This document shows positions 1 through 13,500 of a stretch of DNA of 64,000 nucleotides, piece after piece. The position numbers and the translations under genes are program-made. The notes beneath the pieces were generated by a model. That model was not told the DNA's origin. It searched no databases and was given only the letters and a program-made list of their open reading frames with translations. The DNA comes from Agroathelia rolfsii (Eukaryota > Basidiomycota > Agaricomycetes > Amylocorticiales > Amylocorticiaceae): contig JABRWF010000002.1 in assembly GCA_018343915.1 (NCBI GenBank), forward strand, positions 2,232,001 through 2,296,000. The letters are read 5' to 3'. How positions within the stretch are numbered: position 1 is the first letter of the stretch; the number at the start of each line of letters is the position of its first letter.

Positions 1-3000
1 TGACTTAACAGAAGAGGTAATAGTGAATACATACACAGAAGGTACTGAGAATCAATCCCAAGAACGGATTGAAAAGTACAGCAACCTGGATGCTTGGGGA
101 GATCGCGGCGATAAGTTGACCAAGGGAGACACCAAACATTTCCATGAAGAATGCAATCAGCAGGAAGAAGAAGTTGCCTCCTACGCCTGCGCTGCCATGA
201 CCAAAGCCCATAGGCCACACCTGGACGTAACGGTTAAATAGGATTCATAAACGTGAAGCTGAAGCACACTAACCATGAGAACCCAGTAAAGAGCGGCGCA
301 GAGAACCGAGTAGGGGACCTCGCCAATGAGCTGGGCAATCGCGAAGACGTATGGCGAATAGATTCTACTCGATGCCTCACGGATGAAGACCCTACGGTTG
401 GCCAGGTACATGGGTTGGATGGAGGTCATGACGACCATGGGCAGAATACCAAGCCAGAAGATTGCAAAGACGCGGTACTGCAGATCACGGAGGCTGTTAC
501 CAAGCTGGAGGAAGGACAGAGAGATGAAGAAAGAAATGAAAATGTGGACATAGAGACGACTGAAGACATAGTCCGGCGACCTCCAGAGGGCAAGGTTGTT
601 ACGGGCAACAACTGTCTTGATCTGGAAGAGGAATGATGTCGCATAGGTAGACTTGTTCTTCTGTTCCGTGACGGGGCGCGCTAGACCTTTCTCCTTGAGC
701 TGGCCGATCTCGCTCAGTGCCTTCTGGTGTTCAGGTGACTCGAGCCAGATATCCTTCCAATCCTTATCTCCAATGCGGGGCGTGACACCAGCGCCAATAG
801 CCTCAAGCATGTACTCGGCGGGGTTGATGTTGGGAGGGCAAACCGCACCGTGACGAGCAAAGTAATCACGTAGTACACTGGAATCGGGGCCGATGTCACC
901 AAAGTAGACGGTCTCGCCACCGCGCTCAAGCAAGAGAAGCCTGTCGAAGGACTCGAAAAGCAAAGACGACGGCTGGTGGATTGTGCAGACGATGGCCTGT
1001 CCCTGGTCGGCGAGCTTGCGCAGGAAGCGAACCAGGTTCCATGCGCTCTGGGAGTCAAGACCGGAAGCTATACGAAGATATGTGATAAGTTTTTGCCATC
1101 GAACGTATATTTACCATTGGTACTCACTGGGCTCATCCAAGAACAAAAGCAGTTCGGGCTTGCTAGCCAGCTCAACGCCAATGGTCAAGCGCTTCTTAGC
1201 CTCAACACCAAGGGTGAAGATCAGAGCCTCCGTCAAATCCTGCAACTCAAGCAATTCAATAATCTCCTCGACGTATTGGTCCTTCTCCGCCTTGGAAACC
1301 TCAGCAGGCTGCCTCAAGTACGCAGAAAACCGGAGCGCCTCGCGAACAGTAGCAGTGCCTTCGTGAACATCCATCTGCTCGGCATACGCCGTCGAGCGCT
1401 GGAAGTCTGAGTCAAGCGGGCGGCCATCGACGAGGACATCGCCGGTAACGACACCGATCGTCTTCCTCTGTGCGAGCACATCCAAACACGTTGTCTTGCC
1501 GGCACCAGAGGCACCCATGAGAGCGGTGAGTGTGCCTGGCCTGACGTAGCCGTTGACATCGTGCAACAGACGGCGAGTGCCACCGGGAACGGGAACGTGA
1601 TAATTGAGATTCTCCCATGTGAATACACGACGGTGTGCGAATGCATCAGCACCTCTGTTTATAGATATATCCCATTGTGATGAGCCATCAAGACGGGCAA
1701 AAAAAACCACAAGATGAAAAGCACGTACTTTTCCGGAGTCTTCTCGTACTCGGCCTCTTTACTGTCCTCCAACTCGAGCTTGTTCGCCCGGCGGGCCTTT
1801 TCGTTCTTGTCCGTCTTGCGGGTCTGCAGAACCTCATTCCGCTCCTGCGCCTCCTCATCGGGCTTGGCGTAGATGCTAATGGAGATGGACTTGACATGTT
1901 GCTAAAAGAAGGCCAGTGGCCACCGTCAGCTACCGTCTCGTCAACTAAGTCAATAGACCACCCACAGGGAAGAATTCAACCACGATCATCTGCGTCAGCT
2001 GGAAGAAGAAAAAGAAGACAACCAGCACGATAAAGTTGCGGCGCCAGAGGTCCGCAGCGTTAAGGTCGTACGTCGCGTTAATGTATGCCCTTCCGTTGAC
2101 GAGCGTGTCACCGGGGGTGGAACCGAACACGGTACAAATCTGGTTGGGTCCAAGGCCGTCTCTGTAATCGATTTTTCGAATTAGATAACTACTTCTGTAT
2201 TGGATTCTAAAGCGTAAATACGCACGGATACTTGGTGATATCGCCAATGTTGCGTGGCACAATATAATTGCCGTCGCAGGTCATCTGAGCTCATGCGTTA
2301 GAAAAAAGAAATGTGTCATCAGCGATCATATTGAGAGCTTACAGAAATACGCATGAATTCATTTTCCATAGCGCCCGCCCAAGCTAGTAACATCTTAGTT
2401 AATTACGCCCATATAAAAAGAAATTAATAGATTCCTACCATATGAGATAGGATTGATGTAATACTAATCACAAGTCAGCTTCAACGATTGTCAGGATGAA
2501 CCCACAGACACTTACAATCCAGAACAGCCATCTGTGCATACTCGACACAGGGAGCAAATATCCTGAAACGCCCGATAAGCCTCACATAGCAAAACAACTT
2601 TGTGATGTAAATAACATACCAGTACTATAGAGAGAGAGAGAGAGAGAGAAAATAAATGATTAGCACGAATTTCACATTCACAAGAACGCTTAATACTCAC
2701 TATTCAAGCAAGTTAGGGATGAAGAACGAGATCAACCTGAACGCTGCGTCAAAGTTGACACAGAGCAGACCGAACGTTCTAAAGAATCCTTGCAAGCACA
2801 AGAAGGCGATGTAGTTGAAAATGTGGAACGTGAAGAATCCACCAGCCGAGGGCGCGAGACCCGCCATAAAGTAGGCGATAATATCGTATCCGAGCACACG
2901 CACGGCCGAGAACGGAATATCAGCGAACGTGTTTGCCAGAGTCAGCGCCGATGGTCGGTACAGGCTGTAGTTGGTCTGTTTGCGCAGGATGGGACGGCCA

Positions 3001-4977
3001 ATCATCTGCAAGGGAAGCTCTCCGAAGGCGTCGAGACAGATGGAAATCATGGCTACGAAGATGACGGAACCACGCGTGAAGGCGCCAGCCGAGGTCAGAG
3101 GGAGCTGGAAGAATGCGCCACCAATGACGAGAGCAAGAGCCCACGAGAGGGTGAAGCTGGTGTAGAGCTGGAACTTGTCCTGCATCCTCATCTGGAACTG
3201 CCTAACAGTGAGCGCCTTGACCTGGCCGGTAAAGCCAAGCGTGAACGCGCTCTTCTTAGAGGCGCCCTTCTTCTTGTCAGCCAGAACGGCAGCGCGGAAA
3301 GCCTCTTGATCTTCCTTCTCCGTCTGCATCTTGATCCTGAACTCGCCCAAATCCTCCTGAATTGCGCGATAAGCCGGAGACGCCAAGTACGCGGCCTCCA
3401 GAGCCTCAGGAGAGTCGGGAATATCCTCGCGAGTGCGACCAGGAGCAGGCTGACGCTCATTAGGGTCGGTACAGCCAGTCAGGTAATCGGCGGTAGATTG
3501 ACGGGGTCTCGACTCGAAGCCCAAGCCTGCACCAATGTCAGTCGTGCAATGGAAAAATAACTTACAAGAAAAGGTACTGACCTTCAAAGTAGACACGGGC
3601 TTCGGAGGGCTTGCCAAAGAATACTTGGCGGCCCTTGTCGATGACCATTACTTTGTCAAACAATTCATAGATACCCTCTCCAGCTTGGTAGCTGGATAAA
3701 CATGCTGGTCAGTCCATTGTGCCGAGAGGGTAAATGGAGAGTGTTAATACTGACAGAGAGACAAAAGTTGTCTGGCCGAGGACATCCGTGAGCACACGAA
3801 GACTCCTGGTAAAGTCGAGAGCAGTGGAGGCATCAAGACCACGGGTACTGTTGTCCCAAGCCTGCACGCGAGCACGAGTTGTCATCATCTCTGCGATACT
3901 GACACGCTTGCGCTCGCCACCGGAGACGCCACGAACGAACTGTTGGGATAGCATACACTCAGCAAAAGGTACGATACACCGGGAATAATTGCATACCTCG
4001 TTGCCAACCAGTGTGTTCTTTGTGTGCTGAATGTTGAGCATGCGCAAGAGGGTGTCCATGACCTCGTCATTGAATTCCTTCTTGGAGACGCCAGGGAGTC
4101 GTCCCTTGCTTCCGGGAGTCTTGGTCGAGAGAGCGAACGCCAGAGTTTGTGCCACGGTAAGGGTTGCAATGTGAATATCGTCTTCCTCATTGTAGACAAC
4201 CTCGCCTTTGTAGTATTTGGCCATTTCCTCGGCGTCCATGCCGGCGTATAGTACATCACCAGATACTCCTGCAAAGTTTTGTCGTTGATTCGTGATAGCC
4301 TTGAGGAAAGTTGTACAGCCAGAGCCAGGACAGCCGAGAACGAGACACATTTCACCAGGTCGAAGTACACCAGATTGTCTTTCAGCAACCGAAATTAGAA
4401 TCACGCTTGAAGTCGAAGTCAGTCCCGAAACTTACTTGTGAAGAATAGTCCGGGTGGGCATGGTAGGCGCCAAATGCAACCATGCCGCAATATATCCCCA
4501 TAACCATAAAATAGGAAGTGTAAAGAACTCAACGCAGGCCTCTGCGCAAGACAGATAAGCGGACATTCATGGTTACTGTGTTCATTATTTAAACTTACGG
4601 CCAAAGGTTTTGACGTAAAATTTGTTATCTAGGCCGCCAATACCCTCCACCTGGAGATTATCCCAGGTGACACCGACGTGCTTATGATAAATGCCAGCCT
4701 CTTGATTTTTATCGTTTGAAGAAGTAAGGTATTCGCGTAAGTCAAATTGGGTCGACTCTGTATTGTCGCCCTTTTCTATGTCTTTAGAGTCGTGATTGAT
4801 GGTCGAAGCAGGAGTCGCATGAACAGTCGCATCGGGATCACCTGTTTGCTGGACACCCTGGTTATACGATCTACGAGAAAGACTTCTTGCGAGGTCTGCA
4901 AAAGCCTGCTCGGCACGCTCAACGTCTACGTGATGGGCTTCGGGCTGGCCCGAATCGACCACGTCAATTGTGCTCAT
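1..4977 (-). CDS. PDR-type ABC multidrug exporter (3' end outside window)
   Basis: Full-size pleiotropic-drug-resistance ABC transporter of the plasma membrane, layout NBD1-TMD1-NBD2-TMD2, in many short exons. The first exon begins [10 protein letters not shown] at 4977. NBD1 has the family's degenerate Walker A ([14 protein letters not shown], Cys for Lys), a good signature ([13 protein letters not shown]) and [14 protein letters not shown]2 has a canonical Walker A ([10 protein letters not shown]), a diverged signature ([12 protein letters not shown]), and DEPTSGLD created across an intron near 1070-1130. This asymmetry is known for fungal PDR pumps such as Cdr1/Pdr5. TMD1 lies in exons around 2700-3250, and the conserved [11 protein letters not shown] extracellular segment near 2110-2160. 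TMD2 runs to the left edge ([19 protein letters not shown]), so the C-terminus is missing. The gene diverges from the EF-hand gene across 832 bp. The role as drug/xenobiotic efflux pump is by family; the substrate is unknown. Confidence 0.95.
2629..2649. repeat. (AG)n microsatellite in an ABC-gene intron
   Basis: About ten AG units in a row, inside the non-coding gap between the TMD1 exon ending at 2700 and the short exons near 2300-2500. On the coding strand it is a CT tract close to an exon junction, so it may serve as a polypyrimidine tract. Confidence 0.9.
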
Positions 4978-5809
4978 GGGGGGAGCGCGGGGGAGGTGAG
5001 ATTGAGTGCAAGAAATGACCAGGCATGGCCCAGAGGGTTTTATAGGACACGCTTATAGATCACGGTAAACCCACACTAATCCTGCAGAGCCGGCGGCAGT
5101 AAGTTGACTAATCCGTTGTTGACACAGTCACCATCGAGTCAAGTCTCCGTTACCGGGGATTCCATGTCTTTCTTTCTCTGACTCCCCTCATTGCCTTGAT
5201 GCGGGATTGGTGGGTATCTTACCTTTTCCGGCATTTCATCATGGGCCCTGCATTGCCATGTCAATTGAGCCGATGCTCGCATCGAATACATTTTGCCACA
5301 AACACGCCAGATCCGTATTGTATCGTGCGTTGCATGGTCCTGCAAATGGCATATCTGATGAGTAATCGTATGATTAATCCGTGTGCTATTGGTTAGTGGA
5401 TAATGTCGACATGTCAGTGGCGGATGAATGGATCTCGATGATGTAATGATCAGGCGCGATCTCGATTCTCATCATCCAATTATCCAACGAGCATAAAAAA
5501 TGTATGCATTTCCTTAGAAGTTTCTCCCCAAATGGTGTGATTGCTACACAAAAGGCGATGCTCCACTTTAGCCGCTCCTCGATTCTGATAATTGGTGACT
5601 CACTGGCAGACGGTGCCGGCCACGATAGGAGCTAGAGGCTAGGTGGGTAATGGCCGAAGCTAAGCCAGCTTTAGCCGCCTCCTTCCTAAACTGGAAACTC
5701 CATCAACTTCTGCTTCCGAAGCCGCTCGGCTTGGAGGTTGCAGCACTTGTTACCGTTGAATCACTGGCACTAGGCACTTCAATCCTTTTAACAACTCGCA
5801 ACAATTACA
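4978..5809. promoter_or_regulatory. Divergent intergenic region, ABC exporter / EF-hand gene
   Basis: 832 bp between two start codons facing away from each other, so it should carry both promoters. No open frame here looks coding. A TCCGTTACCGGGGA stretch near 5143-5157 resembles loosely the CGG-type sites of zinc-cluster regulators, but it does not match the classical pleiotropic drug response element TCCGYGGA. No convincing TATA box is seen next to either start. Confidence 0.4.
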
Positions 5810-7201
5810 ATGAAAGTTCTCTCTTCTCTTGGTCTTTTAGCATTCGTGCAAGCTGCCTATGCACATGGCAGTCATGCTGATGACCACGTTGAAGGAGAGA
5901 CCATCCAACAATATGCCCAACGACACGTGCGCAACTCCTAGTACTACTAGCAATTCTACAACATCACTCAATTGACCTCACTTGTGGATGATTGTAGATG
6001 GCTAAGGAACATCATATGTATGCGCTATGCACAATTTTAAGGCTTCGTCAGTTTGTGACTGAATGTCATTCGCAGCGATACCTTCGACACTCGAAGCTTC
6101 TTTGCACTTCACGACCTAAACTCGTTAGTCACACGTCGCTCGAAGGGGCATACCTGTTTCATCGCTAACGAAAACCGTATTGGCAGTGATGGAAAATGGG
6201 ATAGAGAGGAAATCGAGGCCGTTTACGGTGTTCATCATGTATACTCCCAGCGCAAATCCAAGGCACGTATATACACACACTCTGAAACCGACAACTCTCC
6301 TTGTTTTCTCTCTCGGCTAAATGCGAATTTATTGTTTCCAGGACGATATTGAGCATCAGGCCAAGGCAGATGCTATCGTTAACAAAATACTCGAGATTAT
6401 CGATCGCAACAAGGATGGTAGCATCTCTCCTGAGGAGCTCGAGACTGCAGGTCTTGATGCTTTGCCTAATTTCGAAGCCATGGGTGCCGAGGGACATCAC
6501 TACGACGTCGAGAGTGGTACGTAATCAGTTCCTGCATTTGACTACAGATAAGTGCACCATAGACTTACATCTCACCCTACAGAATTCTTCCTACATCACG
6601 AAGGCAAGTACATTTACATTTAAACCATCCACTCGCCTCATGGGTTGCCCATACCCTGCCATCTGTCTAACGCTACCCTGCATCATCACACTATTTTTCT
6701 AGAGGAATACCATTCGACGCCCGAAACGCAAACCGACGAATCATATACGCATCCAGAAGACCTCGAGCACTTTGCGCACCACGAAGCCATCGAGCGCCTG
6801 GAGGCCGAGCGTGAGGCTAAATTCCAGGGCATCTCCGTCGAGGAGGCTCTGGCCCAGCACGACGAGCCCATTATAGATGAGTCCGCCCAACAACAGAAGC
6901 CTCTCGCGGCCGAACAGAAGCCACCCAAGATCAACCGCGTCGTACCCCCTGAGCAGCAAGATCCTGCCGAACGGTTCCGCGACCTCAAGGCGAACACGCC
7001 TGGCGAGTGGGGTGAGGGTGAGGATGGTTACAAGAGCCCTGTGAATCCCGCCGACCGGCTAAAGAAGAACCTGCCATACAAGGTAACGTCACTTTCTTTT
7101 GCATCGTATCATTTTATTCTCTGTAGTGCCAGCTTCGAGGTTCGCTGATTCATTAGGAACGTATGCAGTACAAGTTTAAACGTAACTGGGGGGATTTCTA
7201 A
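5810..7201 (+). CDS. Secretory-pathway EF-hand protein (Ssp120/nucleobindin-like)
   Basis: Eight exons (5810-5926, 5998-6017, 6076-6123, 6187-6262, 6342-6516, 6583-6603, 6703-7082, 7157-7201) sum to 882 nt, giving 293 aa. The start MKVLSSLGLLAFVQAAYA is a signal peptide. Two EF-hand loops follow: DLNSDGKWDREE (first half assembled across an intron) and DRNKDGSISPEE, both with acidic residues at positions 1, 5 and 12. The C-terminal half is charged, with HHEEEYHSTPETQTDE and PEDLEHFAHHEAIE. By family this is a calcium-binding luminal protein related to yeast Ssp120, which acts with the Emp47 cargo receptor in ER-Golgi traffic. No HDEL retention signal is present; it ends KFKRNWGDF. Two introns (6263-6341 and 6604-6702) start with GC instead of GT. 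The gene converges on the Dop1 gene. Confidence 0.88.
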
Positions 7202-7524
7202 GCCGGTCTATTTTTTGTTTCGCTGGTTCTGCTGGGGGATATTACTACACAGCTACTGATCTTGATTGGGTCATCATGCCTTGGTCTGAGTCATCCTCTC
7301 ACCGCGGGCCCGTTTTCGCACTTGCTTCCAAAATTTTGTAAATTATCATAAACGTCTTTGTCATTACGCTAATCATCATCCTCGTCATGTGGAGCCACAT
7401 TTTTCTACCTGTCCGTCCGTCTCCAACCTGTGCTGTCAAGCAAACTGAAGCAAATATTGATTATATACACGTCCACAATATCACGAATCTCAAGACATGG
7501 AGAAAACGCGTGGTAATAGGGTCA
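7202..7524. other. Convergent 3' intergenic, EF-hand / DOP1
   Basis: 323 bp between two stop codons. It presumably holds both 3' UTRs. No gene or structured element was recognised. Confidence 0.6.
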
Positions 7525-10500
7525 TCATCGCCCGTCAAACATATCATCCACAATTCCCTGCTCCACCGCGTTCCAGTCGACCGTGCTCCAGCTCCCATAC
7601 ACACTCTCATAACTCGCAATGCTCACATGCGAGAAAAACGGAAGCAGCTCTCGGATGCTGCTGATCTGCCTCACGGTGCCCAGTAGCGGTCGGCGCATCA
7701 CCTCTTGCTCCGGTGACTCGAACGTCGCTGCTGACGTCGGAGAAGTAACGAACTGTACAGTCGATACGCGTGAGGTTCCCTTCGGGTCCGACGCCGCTGC
7801 CGACGATGACTCAGACACGGGCAAGTTCCCCACGATTTCAGACAGTTGGTCTATCATGGCGCACGGGTACCAGTTGTCCGGACGGTAGACAGCGTCGACT
7901 GTGTCAGTGATGAATATCCATTGATGGCTATAGTTCTGGACCAATTAGTCATGATGGCGAGAGGATGCCCCAAAATGAATGTTAACTACATACACTTGGA
8001 ACTCTTCCGTCTGTAGAACGATGAGAAGATCCAGTAGCTTGCTCGCGGATACAATCAACTGCAGCTCCTCGCTCTCGTCGGAAGGTACGTTAGTCATAAC
8101 CTGCTCGAAAATTCGATACTGAAAAAACAAAATGACTGGTCAGTTATGAGCTAGAAGATGAACTGCAGGTGAATGTTACCAGCTCTGTTAATATGACCGG
8201 CCAGAAACTCGTCAGGTTATGCGGCGACAACCGACACAAGAGCACGCGAATGCATAGGAACACCTCGCTCTGCACAATCGGCGCCGTCACGTTCCGCAGC
8301 ACATCCACAAGCTTTTCTTGGATTGTGGGTAGCTGAAGCAAGAAATGGTTCTTCTCTCCCGATAGCAGGACGTATGACAGCCTGCGGAGATTCAGTGAGC
8401 GTTGCAGCATCTCGAACTCGCGGTTGGCGAAGATGTTCGCCGACGGCGCTGTGGCCACTTTCGCGAGCAACTCGCTCATGGCGGCCTTTTCTAGATCATA
8501 CAAAGCTTTGACGAGTGGCTTCCACTGCTCGGCGGCACTTGGAGTCGAATTGAAGACACGGTTGTCTCCCAGCACATCGGAAACTGGTGTTCGCCAAGAC
8601 TTTAAGGCTACTGGAACCTTGGTCATTTCTAGTACAATCCGTAAAGCTATGTCATCCACGTTGAGAGGCCTATTAAACGGTGTGATATGAAATTAACTAT
8701 AATGCTCATGAGTCTTATGAAATAGAGGCCGAACCTTGAACGACTGCGGAGTGCAGGTGTGATGATGTAATATGCAATGTTCGTACACGAACCAGCCACC
8801 TTGTCATTGTCGACAAGATATCTTCGGATATTGGGCAGGACTTCCGTCGCGACAAATTGATTGATCTGATAGCTCAGGTCCAAGCTCGACAAGGTCTGGG
8901 TTTGGTTGGATGCATCAGGTAAGGAAAGCGAGCTGGCGTTCAATTTCTCTGTAGATTTCAGATCTGGTAGTGCTCTAATCAATGGAACGTCTTATATGTG
9001 AGGTATCTACCAAATAACATACCACGAAGTGCGGGCGATTCTCTTCCATTTGTGATCATCGAGTCCCTGGCGCGCCTTGTCCAGAATCCGCCCTCTCCCG
9101 ATCGGCCGACAAATGTTACACATGCATCGAGGAATTTCGAAAGAGTGTCCTAAGGGGTTCGGTTAATTGATAACATCGAATAAGTGGACAACGTTGAACA
9201 CACCTGAAGCTCTTTGCGCAGCCTTTTATCATCCATCGCTGTCGTCTGGGAAAGCTTGTTGGCTAATGCACACGTACATCTGCCCCTGCTGTTAACTTGT
9301 GCTAATGATGTATCAAAATGCACGTATACGCACTTGAGTAAGGAAAACATTTGTCCCTTGAAATCGCGTCCACCAGATGTTAACTCCTTGGTAAGTTGCA
9401 TAAAACGACCCCATACTTGGATGGCTATTGGTCCCTCCAAGCGGTGCAAATATTTTTCCATGAAGACAAAAATAGCGGTCTCGGATCTAAGATAGGCTCA
9501 GTATCCAAGGCACGAAAGAGGTGGGCAAGATCTTACAGGTCCGGATTAACAGCTAATCTCCTACGCTCGGAAGATCCAAGAACCCGATAACAGATGCTCT
9601 CAGAGAGCATCTGTATAATGCTCTGGGCGTTAGGAATCAAAATTTCAACAAGCTCGAAGGCGGCAGTACGAGAGGAGTCCTGTTAAACAGCTAAGTATAC
9701 TCGTGCACTCGAAAGGCGGGAACAGGATCACCTGTCGTTGCCTGTCCCAGCATACCAAAATGGATTCCATAACTTCTGGAGCTTGCACACGGAACAGATG
9801 CTCGAGGACACGTCGACAGCGCAATCGAGTGCGATTGAAGAGCAAGGCCAATGATTCGTCTTTAGAAGATGGGACTACTGGTGCTGACCATTCCAACGAC
9901 GCCCATATAGAGTAAAGAACGTGTACTCCTTCGTCCAAAGAATGATATCCAGGAGAGCGAGGCTAGTCGTATATTTAGATGCAAGGTACAGAGACGGTGA
10001 AGCGTTAACTTTCTCACCGTTAGTTGTTCATCGGTACTAGGTTGGGCAGAGTCTGAAGAGAACACTCCAGATACATATCCCAACAGTCCACTACTCTCGC
10101 CAGTAGATTTTTCATTCACATTACTATCGTCTTCACTCCTGTTCGCTTCTGAAGCGTTCGCCAAACCAAGCAATACAAGGCGTTCGAGTGCATTCAAGAA
10201 CATCACTAGTTCAGTATCGGTAACAGAGCACAGGTCGTCTTGGTGCACGGTTCTTGTCCGCGACGCTTGTAAGATCTCGTTCAGAGAAACCCGGAGCTGA
10301 TGACAAATGCATTCATTCATAGGTGTTATCATGGCTTGCAGAGTATCCTCAAACTGAGGCAGAGCCATTAGAATGAAATCTAACCAATGCTGTAGCACAG
10401 GCCGGTTCGAACGTGAAGATACGCCGTCAAGCAAAGTCTGGACCAGAAGCGGGTTCACAGAGAACGTCGACTTTGCAGAATTTGTGGCAGATATGTCCTT

Positions 10501-13500
10501 TTCGTCTATCGCATTGATCTGGGATTGCTGTGGCACGACCGCTTGACTTGCATCACCACGAACGGAGGAAATAAGGGAGTGCAGCAGATGAAGTAGCTTG
10601 TTCTGAAGGTCGAAGCGTTTCTTGTGTACACAAATGTACAGTCGACCGACAACTGCAGTTTCAATTGCATCCGAGGTGACTCTGTCGACTTCACCACGTG
10701 CAATGATCCCTTGTAATAAATCCACCGCTGTCGACTGCAAGAGAGCATTGTGTCCCTTCAGCGTAGTACTTGCCGAGTCTCTGGGCTCCGAAGTCAAGAT
10801 GTTCGTGAGAATAAGCACGATGACATCAAGGTATGATGCATCTGAAGAGACACCAACTGGAGAGAAAATGCATAAGCATCGAAGAATGGGTTCCAAGGGG
10901 TGTACATACATTGTTCCGATCTTTGCACCAAGTCCGGGTGATTTGCCCGTTTAATGAGAGATCCCTTGACCGTTTTTACGAATCCTTGACCACCGAAACG
11001 AATTACAGAAAGCAAAGTCTCCATGATGTGATTCGTATATCGTGAATCAAATGGTTGTTCATAAATGAAGCCAGGTATTTCCTTTTCATGAACTTTGACC
11101 ATCACTCTCTGACGACGGATGGCCGGGTCAAGGAGGTCATAAAGGATAGGATCTAGGACACTGGGCTCCATATTTTTATGAGCTAATGAATAAGGACATC
11201 AAGTTTCGGAATTTGATGTACCGAATGTATGACTTCAAACTGCTGCGCATCCATGTTTCGCCGATACGACGAAGCCTGGGATCTTCTGACTTGAGAGTGT
11301 CGAGAATGATTACCATTGGAACTTTGAGGCGGAAACCAGGCATTATATTATCCTCTGCGTCGCGTCCATGAGTAAACCAGGAGGACAGGGGAAAGCTCAA
11401 TACTACTCATTACCTGTTAATCGCCACAAAACCCCAAATATGTCGTATATCTCGATACGTTGTCCGGAAGACGCCATATGATGAGCAATGATGGACTCAA
11501 CATGTGGGTGTTTCGTTGCTGCCTCCAAAGACCAGATGAGACTGACAGCACGGACATGATACATAGCAAAAGATGGACGCAGGTATTGCAAGAGCTGATG
11601 AAAAAAGTGAGATATCGTTAGGCATAATCCAACAGACAAATACCTTGTTTATTACTCTTATCATGATGGGGCGATCATCAATTGAGAGTGGAGGAGTTAT
11701 CGAGTTGCTTGAATGGAGAATGACAGTGATGGAAACTATGTGGTCGAGCAATGTAAAATCACACTCCTTCGTCATCTTGAGCCGTTTGTCATGAGCTGCA
11801 AATAATTACGTTACGTACCTGCAGCTCCAAGGCTTCCAAAACAGACAATAACCAATCATATGGCTCCCAATCTAATGAAAGTTGTTGATTCGAGGTCCCA
11901 TTGACCAGCCTACCAAGAATCGAAAGGCTGCTCATGATCACACTTTTATCGTGGGATAAAGACGGCGCATTGGAAGTTTGCCGTAGATTTTGGACAGCGC
12001 ATGTACTAATATGCAATAATCCATCGATGGATGTCACAAGGGGCGTCTTCTTGTTGGAATCTTCGATCTTCCCTTGTGTCAACGCGAGATTGATGTCGTA
12101 AAAGCGAGATGCAAAAGCTATGGGATTGGATACGGAATCGTCTTCCGCAACGTCAGGGCCAAGCTTTGGTCTGTTGAATGATGATGATGATGGTATATGT
12201 TCGAGGGTATCTGAAAGCAGTTGGAAACCTTCGCTAGTGGCCTCTGAGTTTATGCGGGACGGGTTTTGAATTGACAATAACTGGAATCCTTTGAATGAGC
12301 CAAGCGTCAGAGGAAGAAACAGACCACATTACATGAAATGTGCCAATCACAGTCGTAAACAAGATTGGCAGATGAATAGTTTGCGTTTCTTCGTCGTGTG
12401 CGAATGTCTTGAGAACAAACTGCGCCATACGAATCGCCTATCCTAAAATGATTAGCTACTATATTCCAAACTGAACGCCTAACTAACCTCTAATGACGAG
12501 CTGTCATTTTGCAGTTCGTACACTACGGATTGCAGCAGTTGTCGCCAGATAATATGAGGCTCGATTGCTTCATAGACTGTGCTTGCCGTAAGGAAAATCT
12601 GGATAAATTAATTGTCAACAGAGTGATCCCCGCCCCTTGGTTTAATAGTGATTCTCACATCCTCTGATTCTCTAGACTTGATCTCCACTAATTTCTTGAT
12701 AGCTCTTAGTGTGTCCAAAATCATAGCATCAGTCAGCGGTACGCCTATCTCCCACTTGTCTTGCAATGAGACGAAGACTTTGAAAGGTCGAGATTCTGAA
12801 TATTCTTGAGGGGGCGAGAACATGTCTTCCTATATACAGGGTAAGCTTTAAGGTTAGTCGAACGTAGCTGTGGCAGACATACGCGAAGCGTTTCTTTCAA
12901 GAGACCTAGAGCATGGTTCTTGAAATATTCAACTTGTTGCTCGCTCTTCTCAGCGGGACCGAGTAACCAGGTATAAAGACGTCTGTTCAGTGAGAGGTCA
13001 CGTCGAAGAACAACTCCAGTTGCAGATCTCATCAGGGTTTTTCTGTCCTCGACCTTTGCTTTGACGATAGCGGCACTATCTAGTTTCATAGATTGTACCA
13101 GAAGGTCCAAAGCCCCTCGTCGAACAAGTAGATCGTCGTCTTCTAGGGCAGCAGAGAACGCGCGGATCATGAGACCGATATCACGCCCAACAATCACTGT
13201 AATGTCTAGGATAGTGCATCAGCTGCTGAAGTACTCAAGATTCCACATAGCTACGTACCTTCGTCGTTATTGAATCGAGGAAGTCGCCTGGACAAGAAAT
13301 TTAGGGATGATCCGCGTGCAGACGGCTTCGTGAGCATCACAAGCCAGACATTCTGAAAAAAGAACGAGGGTGACACGGTCCCCGACAATTTATCAAGAAG
13401 TCCCAGAACCTAATAGCAAATATTGATTTTATATATTGTATACTAGGGAAGAGACCTGGCGTACTTTATCGAAGAACTCCCCCGTCTCCTCCTCTAAGCC

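Noticed and set aside
253..636. Plus-strand open frames across 1-3560 (for example 127 and 256 codons)
   Set aside because: They mirror the exons of the ABC exporter on the opposite strand, whose reading gives clear PDR motifs.
5143..5157. Possible pleiotropic drug response element before the ABC exporter
   Set aside because: The sequence TCCGTTACCGGGGA does not match TCCGYGGA; calling a regulator site would be guesswork.
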